Part shown: one piece after another, positions 25,520-34,719 of the stretch
Layout: each line of letters opens with the position of its first letter
How positions within the stretch are numbered: position 1 is the first letter of the stretch
Origin: JASEGV01 sp947085405
Lineage (GTDB): Bacteria; Bacteroidota; Ignavibacteria; UBA10030; BY39
Length of the DNA: 64,000 nt
Reading direction: 5' to 3'
Assembly: GCA_947085405.1 (NCBI GenBank)
Contig: CAMTWO010000013.1
Location: 124,001 to 188,000, forward strand
Position numbers and translations under genes: made by a program
The notes under the pieces: model-generated
The model's input: the letters and a program-made list of their open reading frames with translations, nothing else
The model's database searches: none
Told to the model about the DNA's origin: nothing

Positions 25520-26962
25520 ATGAAACACTTAATTTTATCCGCCTTTGGCGGAATAATCTTACTGACCGTGATAAGCGGTATTATCTACGGACAAACAGTT
25601 CAGCACCCTTGGTGGGTAGTTGACAGAGGCGGTGGTAAATCGACTGGCGGCGGTTTAACTCTTCAAACTTCCATCGGTCAAAATGTAATTCAAAAAATGG
25701 TTGGCGATACGTTTGCACTCGAAAGCGGCTACATACCCGGTTTGCGAAATCTGGCAGGAACTTCTACTACATTTAAAATTAGCATGTCGGCAGGATGGAA
25801 TTTATTATCAGTTCCGCTGCTTGTAAATGATTACAGAAAAACTGTGCTGTTCCCGACCGCCGTAACACCGGCTTATGCATACGATGCCGGTTATAAAGTG
25901 AAAGATACTCTAAGTAATGGAGCTGGATATTGGCTGAAATTTTCATCAGCAACATCAATTCCGATAAGTGGTACGAGTATAATGTTAGATACGATTGATG
26001 TTAATGCACGCTGGAATATGATAGGTGTATTTTCATATCCTGTATTGATATCAGAGATAACACCCGTTCCGCCTGTAACTATTCAATCACAATATTTCGG
26101 ATATACCAGTACAGGATACTTCACAGAGGACACATTAAAGCCAGGTTATGCATATTGGTTAAAAGTAAGCGAGGCAGGGAAAATTGTATTGAAATCCGGT
26201 TCAGTGTTGATGGCTTCTTCACAATCGGTTATGGCGAAAGTTCAAAATAAACCCGATGATATCAGGTCAGTTGCAGAAGAGAAAGGGTTGCGCAGTTTGA
26301 TACTAAAAGATGAAGCAGGACGTGAACAGACACTTTACTTTACAGCAAAACCTGTAGAGATTGATTTGGAGAAATATGAGCTGCCGCCAATTCCGCCGTC
26401 AGGAATATTTGATGTTAGATTTCAATCGCAGCGAAACATAGAGGTAGCCGACAAAGAAAAATCCGGACAACAGGAATTTCCAATAAAAATCAGCGGTGCA
26501 AAATATCCATTAACAATTAACTGGGATGCTTCAAAAGATGAGGGACAAGAATACACACTTGAACTAAAATCTTTTAATAATGATAAGATCGTATCGAAAG
26601 TTTTTATACTTGATACGAAAGAGAAATCTGTAACTATTGATGAAGATGTGTTGAGTGTGAAGTTAATAATGTCGGAGAAAGGAACGGTTGAAATTCCGAA
26701 AGAGTATGCGTTATATCAGAATTATCCGAACCCGTTTAATCCAACAACCAGGATAAAGTATGATTTACCGTTTGCCTCAAAAGTAACTCTGAAGGTTTAC
26801 AACATTTTAGGACAGGAGGTAGCAACACTTAAAGATGAAATAGAAGAGCCCGGTTTTAAATCGGTAGAGCTTAATTGTAGTAGTTTTTCCAGCGGTGTGT
26901 ATTTTTATAGAATAGTTGCTGGTGATTTCGTTGCAGTGAAAAAATTTATTTTGATGAAGTAG
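25520..26962 (+). CDS. T9SS-secreted surface protein with C-terminal sorting domain
   Basis: This 480-aa secreted protein has a signal peptide (residues 1-24, ending IIYGQ). I chose ATG 25520 because AAGGAG lies 9 bp upstream. A longer in-frame ATG at 25487 adds a hydrophilic extension before the signal and has no ribosome site. The middle has two similar segments of the type GWNLLSVPL...GYWLK (about 95-155 and 155-215), with aromatic and Gly-rich strands. The C-terminal about 80 residues form a type A T9SS sorting domain: YPNPFNPTTRIKYDLP, VYNILGQEVATL, SGVYFYRI and a KKFILMK end. Substrate is unknown. It may be a cell-surface structural or binding protein. Confidence 0.9.
   Translation: MKHLILSAFGGIILLTVISGIIYGQTVQHPWWVVDRGGGKSTGGGLTLQTSIGQNVIQKMVGDTFALESGYIPGLRNLAGTSTTFKISMSAGWNLLSVPLLVNDYRKTVLFPTAVTPAYAYDAGYKVKDTLSNGAGYWLKFSSATSIPISGTSIMLDTIDVNARWNMIGVFSYPVLISEITPVPPVTIQSQYFGYTSTGYFTEDTLKPGYAYWLKVSEAGKIVLKSGSVLMASSQSVMAKVQNKPDDIRSVAEEKGLRSLILKDEAGREQTLYFTAKPVEIDLEKYELPPIPPSGIFDVRFQSQRNIEVADKEKSGQQEFPIKISGAKYPLTINWDASKDEGQEYTLELKSFNNDKIVSKVFILDTKEKSVTIDEDVLSVKLIMSEKGTVEIPKEYALYQNYPNPFNPTTRIKYDLPFASKVTLKVYNILGQEVATLKDEIEEPGFKSVELNCSSFSSGVYFYRIVAGDFVAVKKFILMK
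25538..25552. repeat. Short palindrome in coding sequence, copy 3
   Basis: TCCGCCTTTGGCGGA is a perfect inverted repeat around TTT. It is read in frame as S-A-F-G-G (residues 7-11) in the signal peptide of the T9SS protein, the same S-A-x-G-G frame as the other two copies. Confidence 0.7.
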
Positions 26963-26970
26963 GATGTTAA

Positions 26971-27003
26971 AAGTGCGACTCACTTGCGAAGTGAGTCGCA
27001 CTT
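26971..27003. terminator. Bidirectional terminator-like perfect hairpin
   Basis: AAGTGCGACTCACTT (26971-26985) and AAGTGAGTCGCACTT (26989-27003) form a perfect 15-bp stem with a three-base loop, between two convergent surface-protein genes. The minus-strand side is followed by TTTTAAC, the plus side by ATTTG. It is likely a shared terminator for both genes. Confidence 0.75.
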
Positions 27004-27011
27004 ATTTGTCG

Positions 27012-30000
27012 TCATTTAATTATTACCATTTTTTTAATTGCCGAAAAAGTTTTCGTGCTACTACCATCATCCTCGCCTAATGTGTTACACGTGAGCTGGT
27101 AATAATATATTCCGGAAGATAAATTTAAAGTATGTGCTGATAATTCAACTTCATTATATCCATCCTCCATTAACTCGCTATTTATTACCGTAGCAACTAA
27201 TTGTCCTAATGTATTAAATATTTTTAGTGTAACATAGCTTTCAGAGGGTAAATAAAATCCAATGACTGTAGATGGGTTGAAGGGATTTGGATAGTTTTGG
27301 TTTAATACGAACTCACGGGGAACCTCTGGATAATTTGATAAATCATAGTTGTATCCGGGTAATGTTGCTGTTGAGTCAACTTGTAAGAAAGGGACATCAG
27401 AAAGGGGTCGTACACCTTTTAATCTTAATACAGTCCCAAAACTCAATGTGTCAATAGGTCCCGAAAATCCCTTATTTATTTTTCTTAAAGTTGAATCAAG
27501 AAGTAAACTATCTATTCTCGGTAATGTAACCAATGTCATAAAGCTATCTAACTTACTGGCTATTTGCTTGAGTGATAAATTATTAAGAGGATTGGATGTA
27601 TTCACTTTATCATTAAAAATTAAATTACCCAAGCCACTTGGTATTATACCCCGGTCGCTTGCAATTAGATTAACTTTAAAAGCAACAGCTTGAGCAAATA
27701 ACCGATTTTGTCCTTTTGTTGGTGTTAAATTACGAAGTTGTTTGCTTATTACTCTATTGTCGCTGAATTTATATAAACTTCTCGGTTCGCCGATATGCAT
27801 ACGATTGTTTTTTTCTACAAGCGATTTAATGACATCTTTGTAATTATTGTGTAAAACAGTATGTGCCCCGCCCAAACCAACTTTCAAGCCCGCTCCAACT
27901 ATTTCGACAACGTTTAACGCATTGGGCATTGGCATACGGAGTTCGTTGGTCAAGAAATTGGCAGACTTATAAGTCGAGCTTTTCGTATCATCTGTAAATA
28001 ACCACGACCATTTAACCCTCTGGTATTTTGGCTTGCTACCAAAACCACTCACTATAATGCTGTCGCCCGGTGGAATAGGTGCCTCAAAGTTAATCGTAAC
28101 CAATATATCACTTATAAATTCCATTGTAGCTGGTATGTTTGTATTTAGTTGTTGGTTTAAAATTCTTATTTTAAAATTTATAGTAACTGATTTGGTTGGT
28201 TTGGTTTCGAAATTTATAAAAGTTATTGAGAATTCAACTTTATCAGGTTTTATTTTTTCCGGTTTTTTCAAGCCCTTCAAATTAACTGCCAATGCCAAAC
28301 TTTCGGGTGTAAAGGTTCTGAAGACTGTTTGATAAACCTGTTGCATATTCCCAAAATTAACATCGGTTCGGTTTTCTTCGTAATCTAAATTAACAGAATG
28401 AGAACTAAAATGATGAGGATACGTTTGAATCCAACCATCACGAGTTTCTTCCCTGATAGTATAAGACCCACGCCACAAACCGGGAAATGAATAAAATCCA
28501 TCAGGATTTGTAACCGTATAATAATTTACATTATTACCACTTATATTGATTCTGAAATCGGATAATCCAGGTTCACCAGAATCTCTTACACCATTCCCAT
28601 TTTGGTCATTGAATTTTAAACCCGAGATTGAGCCGGGCTGAACTTCGTAATTACCGAAATCTGCTTCATTAACTGTCGTATCTCCGGATAAATTAAATTG
28701 ATAACTAGAATTTATTGGATATGATTGCCGCCAACCATCGATGTAATCTTCACGAACACTATAATTTCCATCGAGCAAACTTAGAAATTTGTAATTGCCC
28801 GATGAATCTGTAAATGTGTGTCGTGATGTATTTCCACTTAAATGAATTTTCCAGCCGGGTATTCCAATTTCGGATAAATCTTTTACACCATTCCGGTTAG
28901 CGTCGTTGAATTTTTGTCCATAGATTGAATTGAAGCTTCCGCTATAATAATTTCCGAAATCAACATTTCCGATTGTTGTATCGCGGGATAATTCAAACAG
29001 CCATTGACCGGAGGCAGGGTACGTTTGCTGCCAGCCGTTTTTCTCTTCTTCGATAATTGTATAATTTCCATTAGGTATATTTATAAAGCTGTAATAACCT
29101 GATTCATCTGTCCGTGTAAAATCATTGATTAGTCCGTTTAGGAATATTCCCCAGTTTTGGACTCCGGGCTCATTTTGATCCTTTATACCATTCTGATTCA
29201 GGTCGTGAAATTTTTGACCGTAAATTGAATTAGCTCCTTCTAAAAAATAATTTCCGAAATCGATGTTCTCAAAATTACTTGCCAAATCTAATACCTCGAT
29301 AGTCCAAGTTCCAGATTCCGGATAAGTTTGAATCCAATTATCTTTCAACTCTTCACCTATAGTATATATATCGGGTTGGAAAATATAAAACGAGTAGCGA
29401 CCGGCGGTGTTGGTTACGGTAGTTCTGTATTCAGTTTCCGAAATGAGCCATATTTCAAAATCCGGAATTCCCGGTTCAAGTGCATCTTTAATTCCATTTC
29501 GATTCAGGTCGTTGAATTTCACTCCCGATATTATACATCCTTGCCGGTAATAACCGAAATCAATATTTTGCACTGCTGTATCAGGCGTTTGTAGAGTAAT
29601 AGGTGGATATGGTGTCCATGGATAAGTATTCGTCCAACCTGGTTGTGCTATGTCGTTAATTAAATAATCGCCTTGGGGAAGAATAAGTGAATAAGCGCCC
29701 GTTGAATTTGTTGGAGTTTGTAAGATCACAGCACCTGTCGCTTTAACAAACCAATTATTTATACCCGGTTCATCTGTATCGTTAATACTGTTTTGATTGA
29801 TATCGAAGAAAACTTTACCTGATATTGTCCCTACTTTATCGTAAATGATTACATCATCGATTAACCAGCCGGGAAAATCGTTGAAAAGTGAGTCGCCCGT
29901 ATCAAAACGAAAACGGATATTAATTTGAGAACCTGCAAATTGTGAAAGGTTGAGTTGAGTTAGCTTCCAACCGTTACTATTACCCGATGTAGATATTCCG

Positions 30001-30536
30001 TATAAACCACGCAGAGGAGTCCAGTTTGTTCCGGCATCGCTCGATGCATCGACCATACAAAAATCCCAGCCCTTTTCTGTAAAATATTTTTCAGCAAATG
30101 TTAAAATAACTGAACCGCTTGCACTCGTCAGATTGATAGTAGGGGAGACTATTGCGTTGTGAATTTGCTTTCCAGTAAAATAGTTTGATTGTCCCTCAAC
30201 GCCACACCACCAACTTTTTGTCGGGGAGTTCGCATCAGTTGAAGTTTGATGCCAGAGGTCGTCGGTTGTGCCAGAGTATCTTTCTGTAGTCCAACCGTTC
30301 ACGCCGCTTTCCATATTGTCGTAAAAGTAAATTGTAGAAGAAGTTTTTTTGGCAGGGTTTGGTTTTATTGATAATTTCGAGTTGGGTGTTTGTTCTTGTG
30401 TTGAACGTTGTAATTGGCTCTTCTGCTTGTTATAGTTAGTAGTACGTTCGTTTAAGGAGTGATGTTTGCCTTGCGAATAGGCGGGGGTGGAGAGAAGTAA
30501 ATAATTGAAGAGACACAATGCAAATAAAATTTTCAT
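27012..30536 (-). CDS. Large T9SS-secreted protein with SdrD-B-like repeats
   Basis: This 1174-aa secreted protein has a signal peptide (residues 1-21, ending PAYSQ). A jelly-roll or MAM-like domain follows (about 70-230, with WWCGVEG and FPGWLIDDVIIYD). Then come five SdrD-B/Cna-B type repeats (starts near 235, 335, 440, 535 and 635), each with a calcium-type loop such as KFNDLNRNGIKD followed by EPGI. A less repetitive region (about 735-1090) comes next. The C-terminus is a T9SS sorting domain (YPNPFNPSTVIGFYLP, IFNTLGQLVATV, KKMVIIK). It probably acts as a stalk or adhesin on the outer surface. The gene ends 9 bp from the shared terminator. Confidence 0.92.
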   Translation of the reverse strand: MKILFALCLFNYLLLSTPAYSQGKHHSLNERTTNYNKQKSQLQRSTQEQTPNSKLSIKPNPAKKTSSTIYFYDNMESGVNGWTTERYSGTTDDLWHQTSTDANSPTKSWWCGVEGQSNYFTGKQIHNAIVSPTINLTSASGSVILTFAEKYFTEKGWDFCMVDASSDAGTNWTPLRGLYGISTSGNSNGWKLTQLNLSQFAGSQINIRFRFDTGDSLFNDFPGWLIDDVIIYDKVGTISGKVFFDINQNSINDTDEPGINNWFVKATGAVILQTPTNSTGAYSLILPQGDYLINDIAQPGWTNTYPWTPYPPITLQTPDTAVQNIDFGYYRQGCIISGVKFNDLNRNGIKDALEPGIPDFEIWLISETEYRTTVTNTAGRYSFYIFQPDIYTIGEELKDNWIQTYPESGTWTIEVLDLASNFENIDFGNYFLEGANSIYGQKFHDLNQNGIKDQNEPGVQNWGIFLNGLINDFTRTDESGYYSFINIPNGNYTIIEEEKNGWQQTYPASGQWLFELSRDTTIGNVDFGNYYSGSFNSIYGQKFNDANRNGVKDLSEIGIPGWKIHLSGNTSRHTFTDSSGNYKFLSLLDGNYSVREDYIDGWRQSYPINSSYQFNLSGDTTVNEADFGNYEVQPGSISGLKFNDQNGNGVRDSGEPGLSDFRINISGNNVNYYTVTNPDGFYSFPGLWRGSYTIREETRDGWIQTYPHHFSSHSVNLDYEENRTDVNFGNMQQVYQTVFRTFTPESLALAVNLKGLKKPEKIKPDKVEFSITFINFETKPTKSVTINFKIRILNQQLNTNIPATMEFISDILVTINFEAPIPPGDSIIVSGFGSKPKYQRVKWSWLFTDDTKSSTYKSANFLTNELRMPMPNALNVVEIVGAGLKVGLGGAHTVLHNNYKDVIKSLVEKNNRMHIGEPRSLYKFSDNRVISKQLRNLTPTKGQNRLFAQAVAFKVNLIASDRGIIPSGLGNLIFNDKVNTSNPLNNLSLKQIASKLDSFMTLVTLPRIDSLLLDSTLRKINKGFSGPIDTLSFGTVLRLKGVRPLSDVPFLQVDSTATLPGYNYDLSNYPEVPREFVLNQNYPNPFNPSTVIGFYLPSESYVTLKIFNTLGQLVATVINSELMEDGYNEVELSAHTLNLSSGIYYYQLTCNTLGEDDGSSTKTFSAIKKMVIIK

Positions 30537-30637
30537 AAAACCCTCCGGGTTATAAATTACAAAATTTGATAATTTGAATTAATTCTGTTCAATTATATGT
30601 AGAATTCCATCAAATGTCAAATCCGACAATAACTGCT

Positions 30638-32167
30638 TTATATTTTCGTGCCTCTAAAATTTTTCAATAACTCAACTAACAGTCTTACCCCAACACCCGA
30701 ACCGCCTTTTTGGACATATCCATTTCCTTCGTCCATAATTGCAGTGCCGGCAATATCGAGATGTGCCCATTTGTATTCTTTTTTGTTTTTATCGGAAATG
30801 AATTTCTTCAAAAACATTGCAGCGGTAATCGTGCCGGCGCCGCGACTGCCGATATTTTTTACATCAGCAATATCGCTTTTTATTTGCTTCTCATATTCGT
30901 CGAACATTGGTAATTGCCAAACACGTTCATAAGTTTTCTCACCCGCCAATTTGATCTTCGAAATCAATTCCTCATTATTTCCTAAAACGGCAGTTGCATG
31001 ATGTCCAAGTGCAACGACCACGGCTCCTGTTAGTGTTGCGAGGTCAATCACAGCAGAAGGATTATAACTCCTTGCGTAAGCGAGTGCATCTGCTAATATC
31101 AATCTTCCTTCAGCGTCGGTGTTATCCACTTCCGAAGTTTTTCCGCCGTAGTGAGTAATGATGTCGCCCGGTTTCATTGCAGAACCGCTCGGCATGTTCT
31201 CAGTTGCAGGTATCAAGCCAACAAGATGGGTTGGGAGTTTTAATCGTGCTGCCGCCTCTATTGTTCCAATAACTGCGGCAGCGCCGCTCATATCCATTTT
31301 CATCTCCGACATTTTAGCTGAGGGTTTTATAGAAATACCTCCGGAATCGAATGTAATTCCTTTGCCTACCAACACAATAGGGTTGTATTCCTTTTTATCA
31401 GAATTGTATTCCAAAATAATAAAGCGGGGAGGACGTGTACTGCCGGCGCTAACAGCAGTCAAGCCGCCGAAACCTTCACCTTTTATTTTTTTCTCATCCC
31501 AAATCGAACATTTGAATCCATATTTTTCTGATGATTCTTTTGCGGCTTGAGCAAGCGTTTCGGGATAAATTTCAGAAGCGGGAGCGTTTGCAAGATTGCG
31601 CGCTAGTATCACTCCATCGCAAATAATTCTTGCAATGCCGACACCTTTGGAAATGGATTTATATTTTGCTTCATCTTCTGTGCATACGGTTAATTCGTTT
31701 AGTTTAACTTCGTCTTCTTTTTTTGACGTAATGTATTTATCGAATTTGTATTGCGAAAGAATTGCACCTTCACCAATTGACTGAGCAGTTTCTTCAATCG
31801 TTTCAATGAAACCACCGGGAAGCGGTGGAAACATAATGGCGAGGTGTTTCGCTTTCAGAGATTTAGCTTTATTGGCTGCGATTGCAGATGCCTTACGAAA
31901 TGTTTCAAGTGTTGCTTTACCTTGTTCTCCAACGCCGACTAATATCAATCGTGGTGAATTAATTTTTTGATCGGTGTATAAGAAAACTGAAGTCTCGGAT
32001 TTACCTTTGAAATTTTCGTATTTAATTAAGCGTTCAATTTCTGTTCTCAGAAATTTCTTCAAACCTGAAATTTGTTCGTTGAAGACTTTTTTATCTTCGT
32101 AAATGAATAAAGCAATAGTGTCAGCTTTTATAGATTTGAATGTTGATTTTAATGTTGAGGTTTTCAT
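30638..32167 (-). CDS. pepA: Leucyl aminopeptidase (M17 family)
   Basis: This cytosolic M17 aminopeptidase releases N-terminal residues from peptides. The N-terminal macro-like domain spans about residues 1-160. The catalytic domain has VGKGITFDSGGISIK, a metal-binding segment (Lys and Asp), MDMSGAAAV, and NTDAEGRLILADALAYA, the family signature with metal ligands Asp and Glu and the catalytic Arg. The end of the protein has the conserved GG-S-G-V-G-VRLLVELL. Length 509 aa is usual. It stands alone between surface-protein and DHH genes, with a large inverted repeat upstream. Confidence 0.96.
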   Translation of the reverse strand: MKTSTLKSTFKSIKADTIALFIYEDKKVFNEQISGLKKFLRTEIERLIKYENFKGKSETSVFLYTDQKINSPRLILVGVGEQGKATLETFRKASAIAANKAKSLKAKHLAIMFPPLPGGFIETIEETAQSIGEGAILSQYKFDKYITSKKEDEVKLNELTVCTEDEAKYKSISKGVGIARIICDGVILARNLANAPASEIYPETLAQAAKESSEKYGFKCSIWDEKKIKGEGFGGLTAVSAGSTRPPRFIILEYNSDKKEYNPIVLVGKGITFDSGGISIKPSAKMSEMKMDMSGAAAVIGTIEAAARLKLPTHLVGLIPATENMPSGSAMKPGDIITHYGGKTSEVDNTDAEGRLILADALAYARSYNPSAVIDLATLTGAVVVALGHHATAVLGNNEELISKIKLAGEKTYERVWQLPMFDEYEKQIKSDIADVKNIGSRGAGTITAAMFLKKFISDKNKKEYKWAHLDIAGTAIMDEGNGYVQKGGSGVGVRLLVELLKNFRGTKI

Positions 32168-32197
32168 GTTTTAGCATTGAGTTTTATAGATTATTAA

Positions 32198-32287
32198 AAT
32201 AGAACACGGATAAACACCGATGAAACGGATTAACACTGATAATAATCCGTGTATATCAGTCAAATCCGCGTTTATCTGTGTTCTATT
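32198..32287. repeat. Long imperfect inverted repeat
   Basis: AATAGAACAC at the left end (32198-32207) matches GTGTTCTATT at the right end (32278-32287). The inner parts GATAAAC/TTTATC, CGGATT/AATCCG and ACTGA/TCAGT also pair. The result is a 90-bp cruciform-like element in the pepA upstream gap. Its end sequences reappear in fragments near 25370-25470, as expected of a dispersed repeat. Confidence 0.7.
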
Positions 32288-32382
32288 AAATTGTTATTTC
32301 ATCACAGATTTGATTTTTCAGAAGTTTCATTTGGTTCTTATGATTTAGAATATATTTAGTCCGCATTAAGTGGATTCGGATT

Positions 32383-33366
32383 TCACTGGGTGTATTTTCC
32401 TGCCTTCATTATCACATCTTTCACCACATCCTCTAGCTTCACTCCAAACAACCTCGCTCCAGCCGCATTCTTATGTCCACCGCCGCCGAATTCTTTCGCT
32501 AATTCGTTTACAGGGATATCTCCCTTCGAGCGGAAACTGATTTTTATTCCATCATCCAACTCGTTAAATAACAAACCAATTTGCACTCCTTCGATGCTCA
32601 TCGGATAGTTTGTAAAATTATCTGTTTCAACTTCGGTTGTTCCGGTTGCATCGAACATTTTTTGTGTGCAGACGATGTAAGCAAGTTTGCCGTCGTACTC
32701 TGTTTTAGCGGTGTCGAGAACTTCTCCCAATAATCGCATTCTCCCGAGTGTCCAACTTTCGTAAACTTTTGAATATACTTCGGTCGGGTCAACGCCGAAA
32801 TGTAAAAGATGTGCGATAATTTGGTGAGTTTCGATATCTGTTCGTGGAAAGCGGAACGAACCTGTATCAGTCATAATCGCAGTGTATAACGGATGGGCTA
32901 TGTCGTAATCGATTATATCGTTATCCATTGAAAGTAAAAGTTTGTATAAGATTTCAGCGGTGGAGGTGGCTTCCGAGTCTATCAGATAAAAGTCAGCAAA
33001 ATCTCCCGCTTCAAGATGATGGTCTATGATTACTTTGATTGCCTTACTTTGGAGAACATATTTTTCAAGGCTACGCAGCCGGTCGGATTGATTAGTATCG
33101 ACTACAAAAATTACATCGGTGTTGAGTATAATATCCTTGTGTAGATCGGAATTAAATTTTATAAGTTCATTTCGTTTATCCAAGAACTCATAAAATTTTG
33201 GAGTCTCATTGTGGTTGAGTATCGTGGCTGACTTACCGATCTTTCGGAGGAAGTGAGCGAGTGCGAGTTCACACCCAAGACTATCACCATCGGGATTCAC
33301 GTGTGAAGTGATTACAAAGTTTTGATGTTGCTTGATTATATCTGCGATTTTTTGAATCTCGTGCAT
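32383..33366 (-). CDS. DHH/DHHA1 phosphoesterase, NrnA-like
   Basis: This cytosolic DHH-family phosphoesterase is like NrnA, which degrades short oligoribonucleotides and pAp. The metal-binding motifs of the DHH domain are visible in order: SHVNPDGDSLG (about residues 20-30), VVDTNQSDRL (about 91-100), DHH (about 116-118, in IDHHLEAGD) and MTDTGSFRF (about 166-174). The DHHA1 domain has the GGGGHKNAAGAR substrate motif (about 292-303). Length 327 aa is standard. A cyclic-dinucleotide phosphodiesterase role is also possible in this family and cannot be excluded. Confidence 0.93.
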   Translation of the reverse strand: MHEIQKIADIIKQHQNFVITSHVNPDGDSLGCELALAHFLRKIGKSATILNHNETPKFYEFLDKRNELIKFNSDLHKDIILNTDVIFVVDTNQSDRLRSLEKYVLQSKAIKVIIDHHLEAGDFADFYLIDSEATSTAEILYKLLLSMDNDIIDYDIAHPLYTAIMTDTGSFRFPRTDIETHQIIAHLLHFGVDPTEVYSKVYESWTLGRMRLLGEVLDTAKTEYDGKLAYIVCTQKMFDATGTTEVETDNFTNYPMSIEGVQIGLLFNELDDGIKISFRSKGDIPVNELAKEFGGGGHKNAAGARLFGVKLEDVVKDVIMKAGKYTQ

Positions 33367-33401
33367 AATTTTGTTTCGATGGTTAGAGTTCTGAAGAAAT
33401 G

Positions 33402-33623
33402 TTAAAAAGTTGGATTAATTTCTTGTCTGTTTCTTTTAATTCTTGATAAGTCATTAAAGGTATATAAATCTTCCTCTTCTTCAAGAAATTTATAGGTTAA
33501 AGAGTCATCCATTAATTTATGAATTCCTTTTTGAAGAATATGTTCTCCAATCTGTTTGACCTTTTCTTCAGGAAGAATGTTTAGTGTATCGACTGTTTTT
33601 TTTATTAATTCTTGTTTAGTCAT
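33402..33623 (-). CDS. Small acidic helical protein, function unknown
   Basis: I do not recognise this 73-aa protein. It starts MTKQELIKKTVDTLNILPEEKVKQI, a helical pattern seen in small antitoxin-like or regulatory proteins of the DUF2281 kind, here cut to the first half. It then has an acidic stretch (EEEEDLYTFNDLSR). It lies 35 bp upstream of the DHH gene on the same strand and 81 bp downstream of korB. No toxin gene is next to it. Confidence 0.5.
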   Translation of the reverse strand: MTKQELIKKTVDTLNILPEEKVKQIGEHILQKGIHKLMDDSLTYKFLEEEEDLYTFNDLSRIKRNRQEINPTF

Positions 33624-33704
33624 ATCATCTTTACATTTATTCGAATATAATCAAAAAGGAATAGAAGAAGAAGGAGTCCACCAAAAAAGTGAACTCCAAT
33701 TGTC

Positions 33705-34718
33705 TTACTTAACTTCCCAGGTTTCGCCACGGTTGAAAAGTTTTTCCAAATCTCCGACCCCTTTTTTCGTTGTAATATCATCAATCTGACTTTGCATCAA
33801 TTGTTCATAAGTCGGTTTTTCAACTGCATACACAACTCCGACCGGTCTCGGTAAATTCGGTATCCCCGACATCCCGGCAAGTATAAATGCTAACATCGAA
33901 TCTTTTTCGTTGTGAACAATCAAATCACCGGTTGTATATTTCCCTTCCGTGAGGGAGACGACTTCAGGAGTAAACCCATTTAAGCGAATGCCTTTATCTT
34001 TATTCTTACCGAAAATAAGCGGCTTACCGTTTTCAAGAACAACCACATTATCATCTTTTGAATCTTTTTCTGTCCACAATTCAAAGGCACCGTCGTTGAA
34101 CACATTACAGTTCTGATAAATTTCAACGAAAGCCGTTCCGTTATGTGCGGCGGCTCGCTTGATTACGGTTTGCATGTGTTTGGGATCGCGGTCGAGAGTG
34201 CGCGCGACAAAAGTTGCCTGAGCGCCCAGTGCCAACGATAACGGATTAAACGGGTGGTCGATATTTCCAAATGGAGTCGATTTTGTAACTTGCCCTTGAA
34301 GCGAAGTAGGGGAGAACTGTCCTTTCGTTAATCCATAAATTTGATTGTTGAAGAGAAGAATTTTTAAACCGATATTCCTCCGGCAAGCATGTATGAAATG
34401 ATTCCCGCCGATACTCATACCATCGCCGTCGCCGGTTGCTACCCAAACCGATAAATCGGGACGTGCTATTTTTAATCCCGAAGCAATCGCAGCAGCCCTG
34501 CCGTGTATTCCGTGAAATCCATAAGTATTCATATAATACGGAAAACGACTTGAGCATCCGATGCCTGAAACAAACACGACTTTCTCTTTCGGTATTCCAA
34601 GTTCCGGAAATACCCTTTGTGTTTGTGCGAGGATCGAGTAATCGCCGCAGCCCGGACACCAGCGAACATCTTGATCCGATTGAAAATCTTTCGTTGTATA
34701 TATTGGTATTGTATTCAT
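33705..34718 (-). CDS. korB: 2-oxoacid:ferredoxin oxidoreductase, beta subunit
   Basis: This is the thiamine-diphosphate-binding beta subunit of a 2-oxoglutarate- or 2-oxoacid:ferredoxin oxidoreductase. WCPGCGD near residue 20 supplies cysteines for a [4Fe-4S] cluster. GDGDGMSIGGNHF and NNQIYGLTKGQ are the ThDP/Mg binding segments (about residues 95-135). Length 337 aa fits KorB. It follows korA with a gap of one base, so the pair is co-translated. The enzyme oxidises 2-oxoglutarate in a TCA cycle, or runs in reverse in reductive CO2 fixation. Direction cannot be told here. Confidence 0.94.
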   Translation of the reverse strand: MNTIPIYTTKDFQSDQDVRWCPGCGDYSILAQTQRVFPELGIPKEKVVFVSGIGCSSRFPYYMNTYGFHGIHGRAAAIASGLKIARPDLSVWVATGDGDGMSIGGNHFIHACRRNIGLKILLFNNQIYGLTKGQFSPTSLQGQVTKSTPFGNIDHPFNPLSLALGAQATFVARTLDRDPKHMQTVIKRAAAHNGTAFVEIYQNCNVFNDGAFELWTEKDSKDDNVVVLENGKPLIFGKNKDKGIRLNGFTPEVVSLTEGKYTTGDLIVHNEKDSMLAFILAGMSGIPNLPRPVGVVYAVEKPTYEQLMQSQIDDITTKKGVGDLEKLFNRGETWEVK

Positions 34719-34719
34719 A

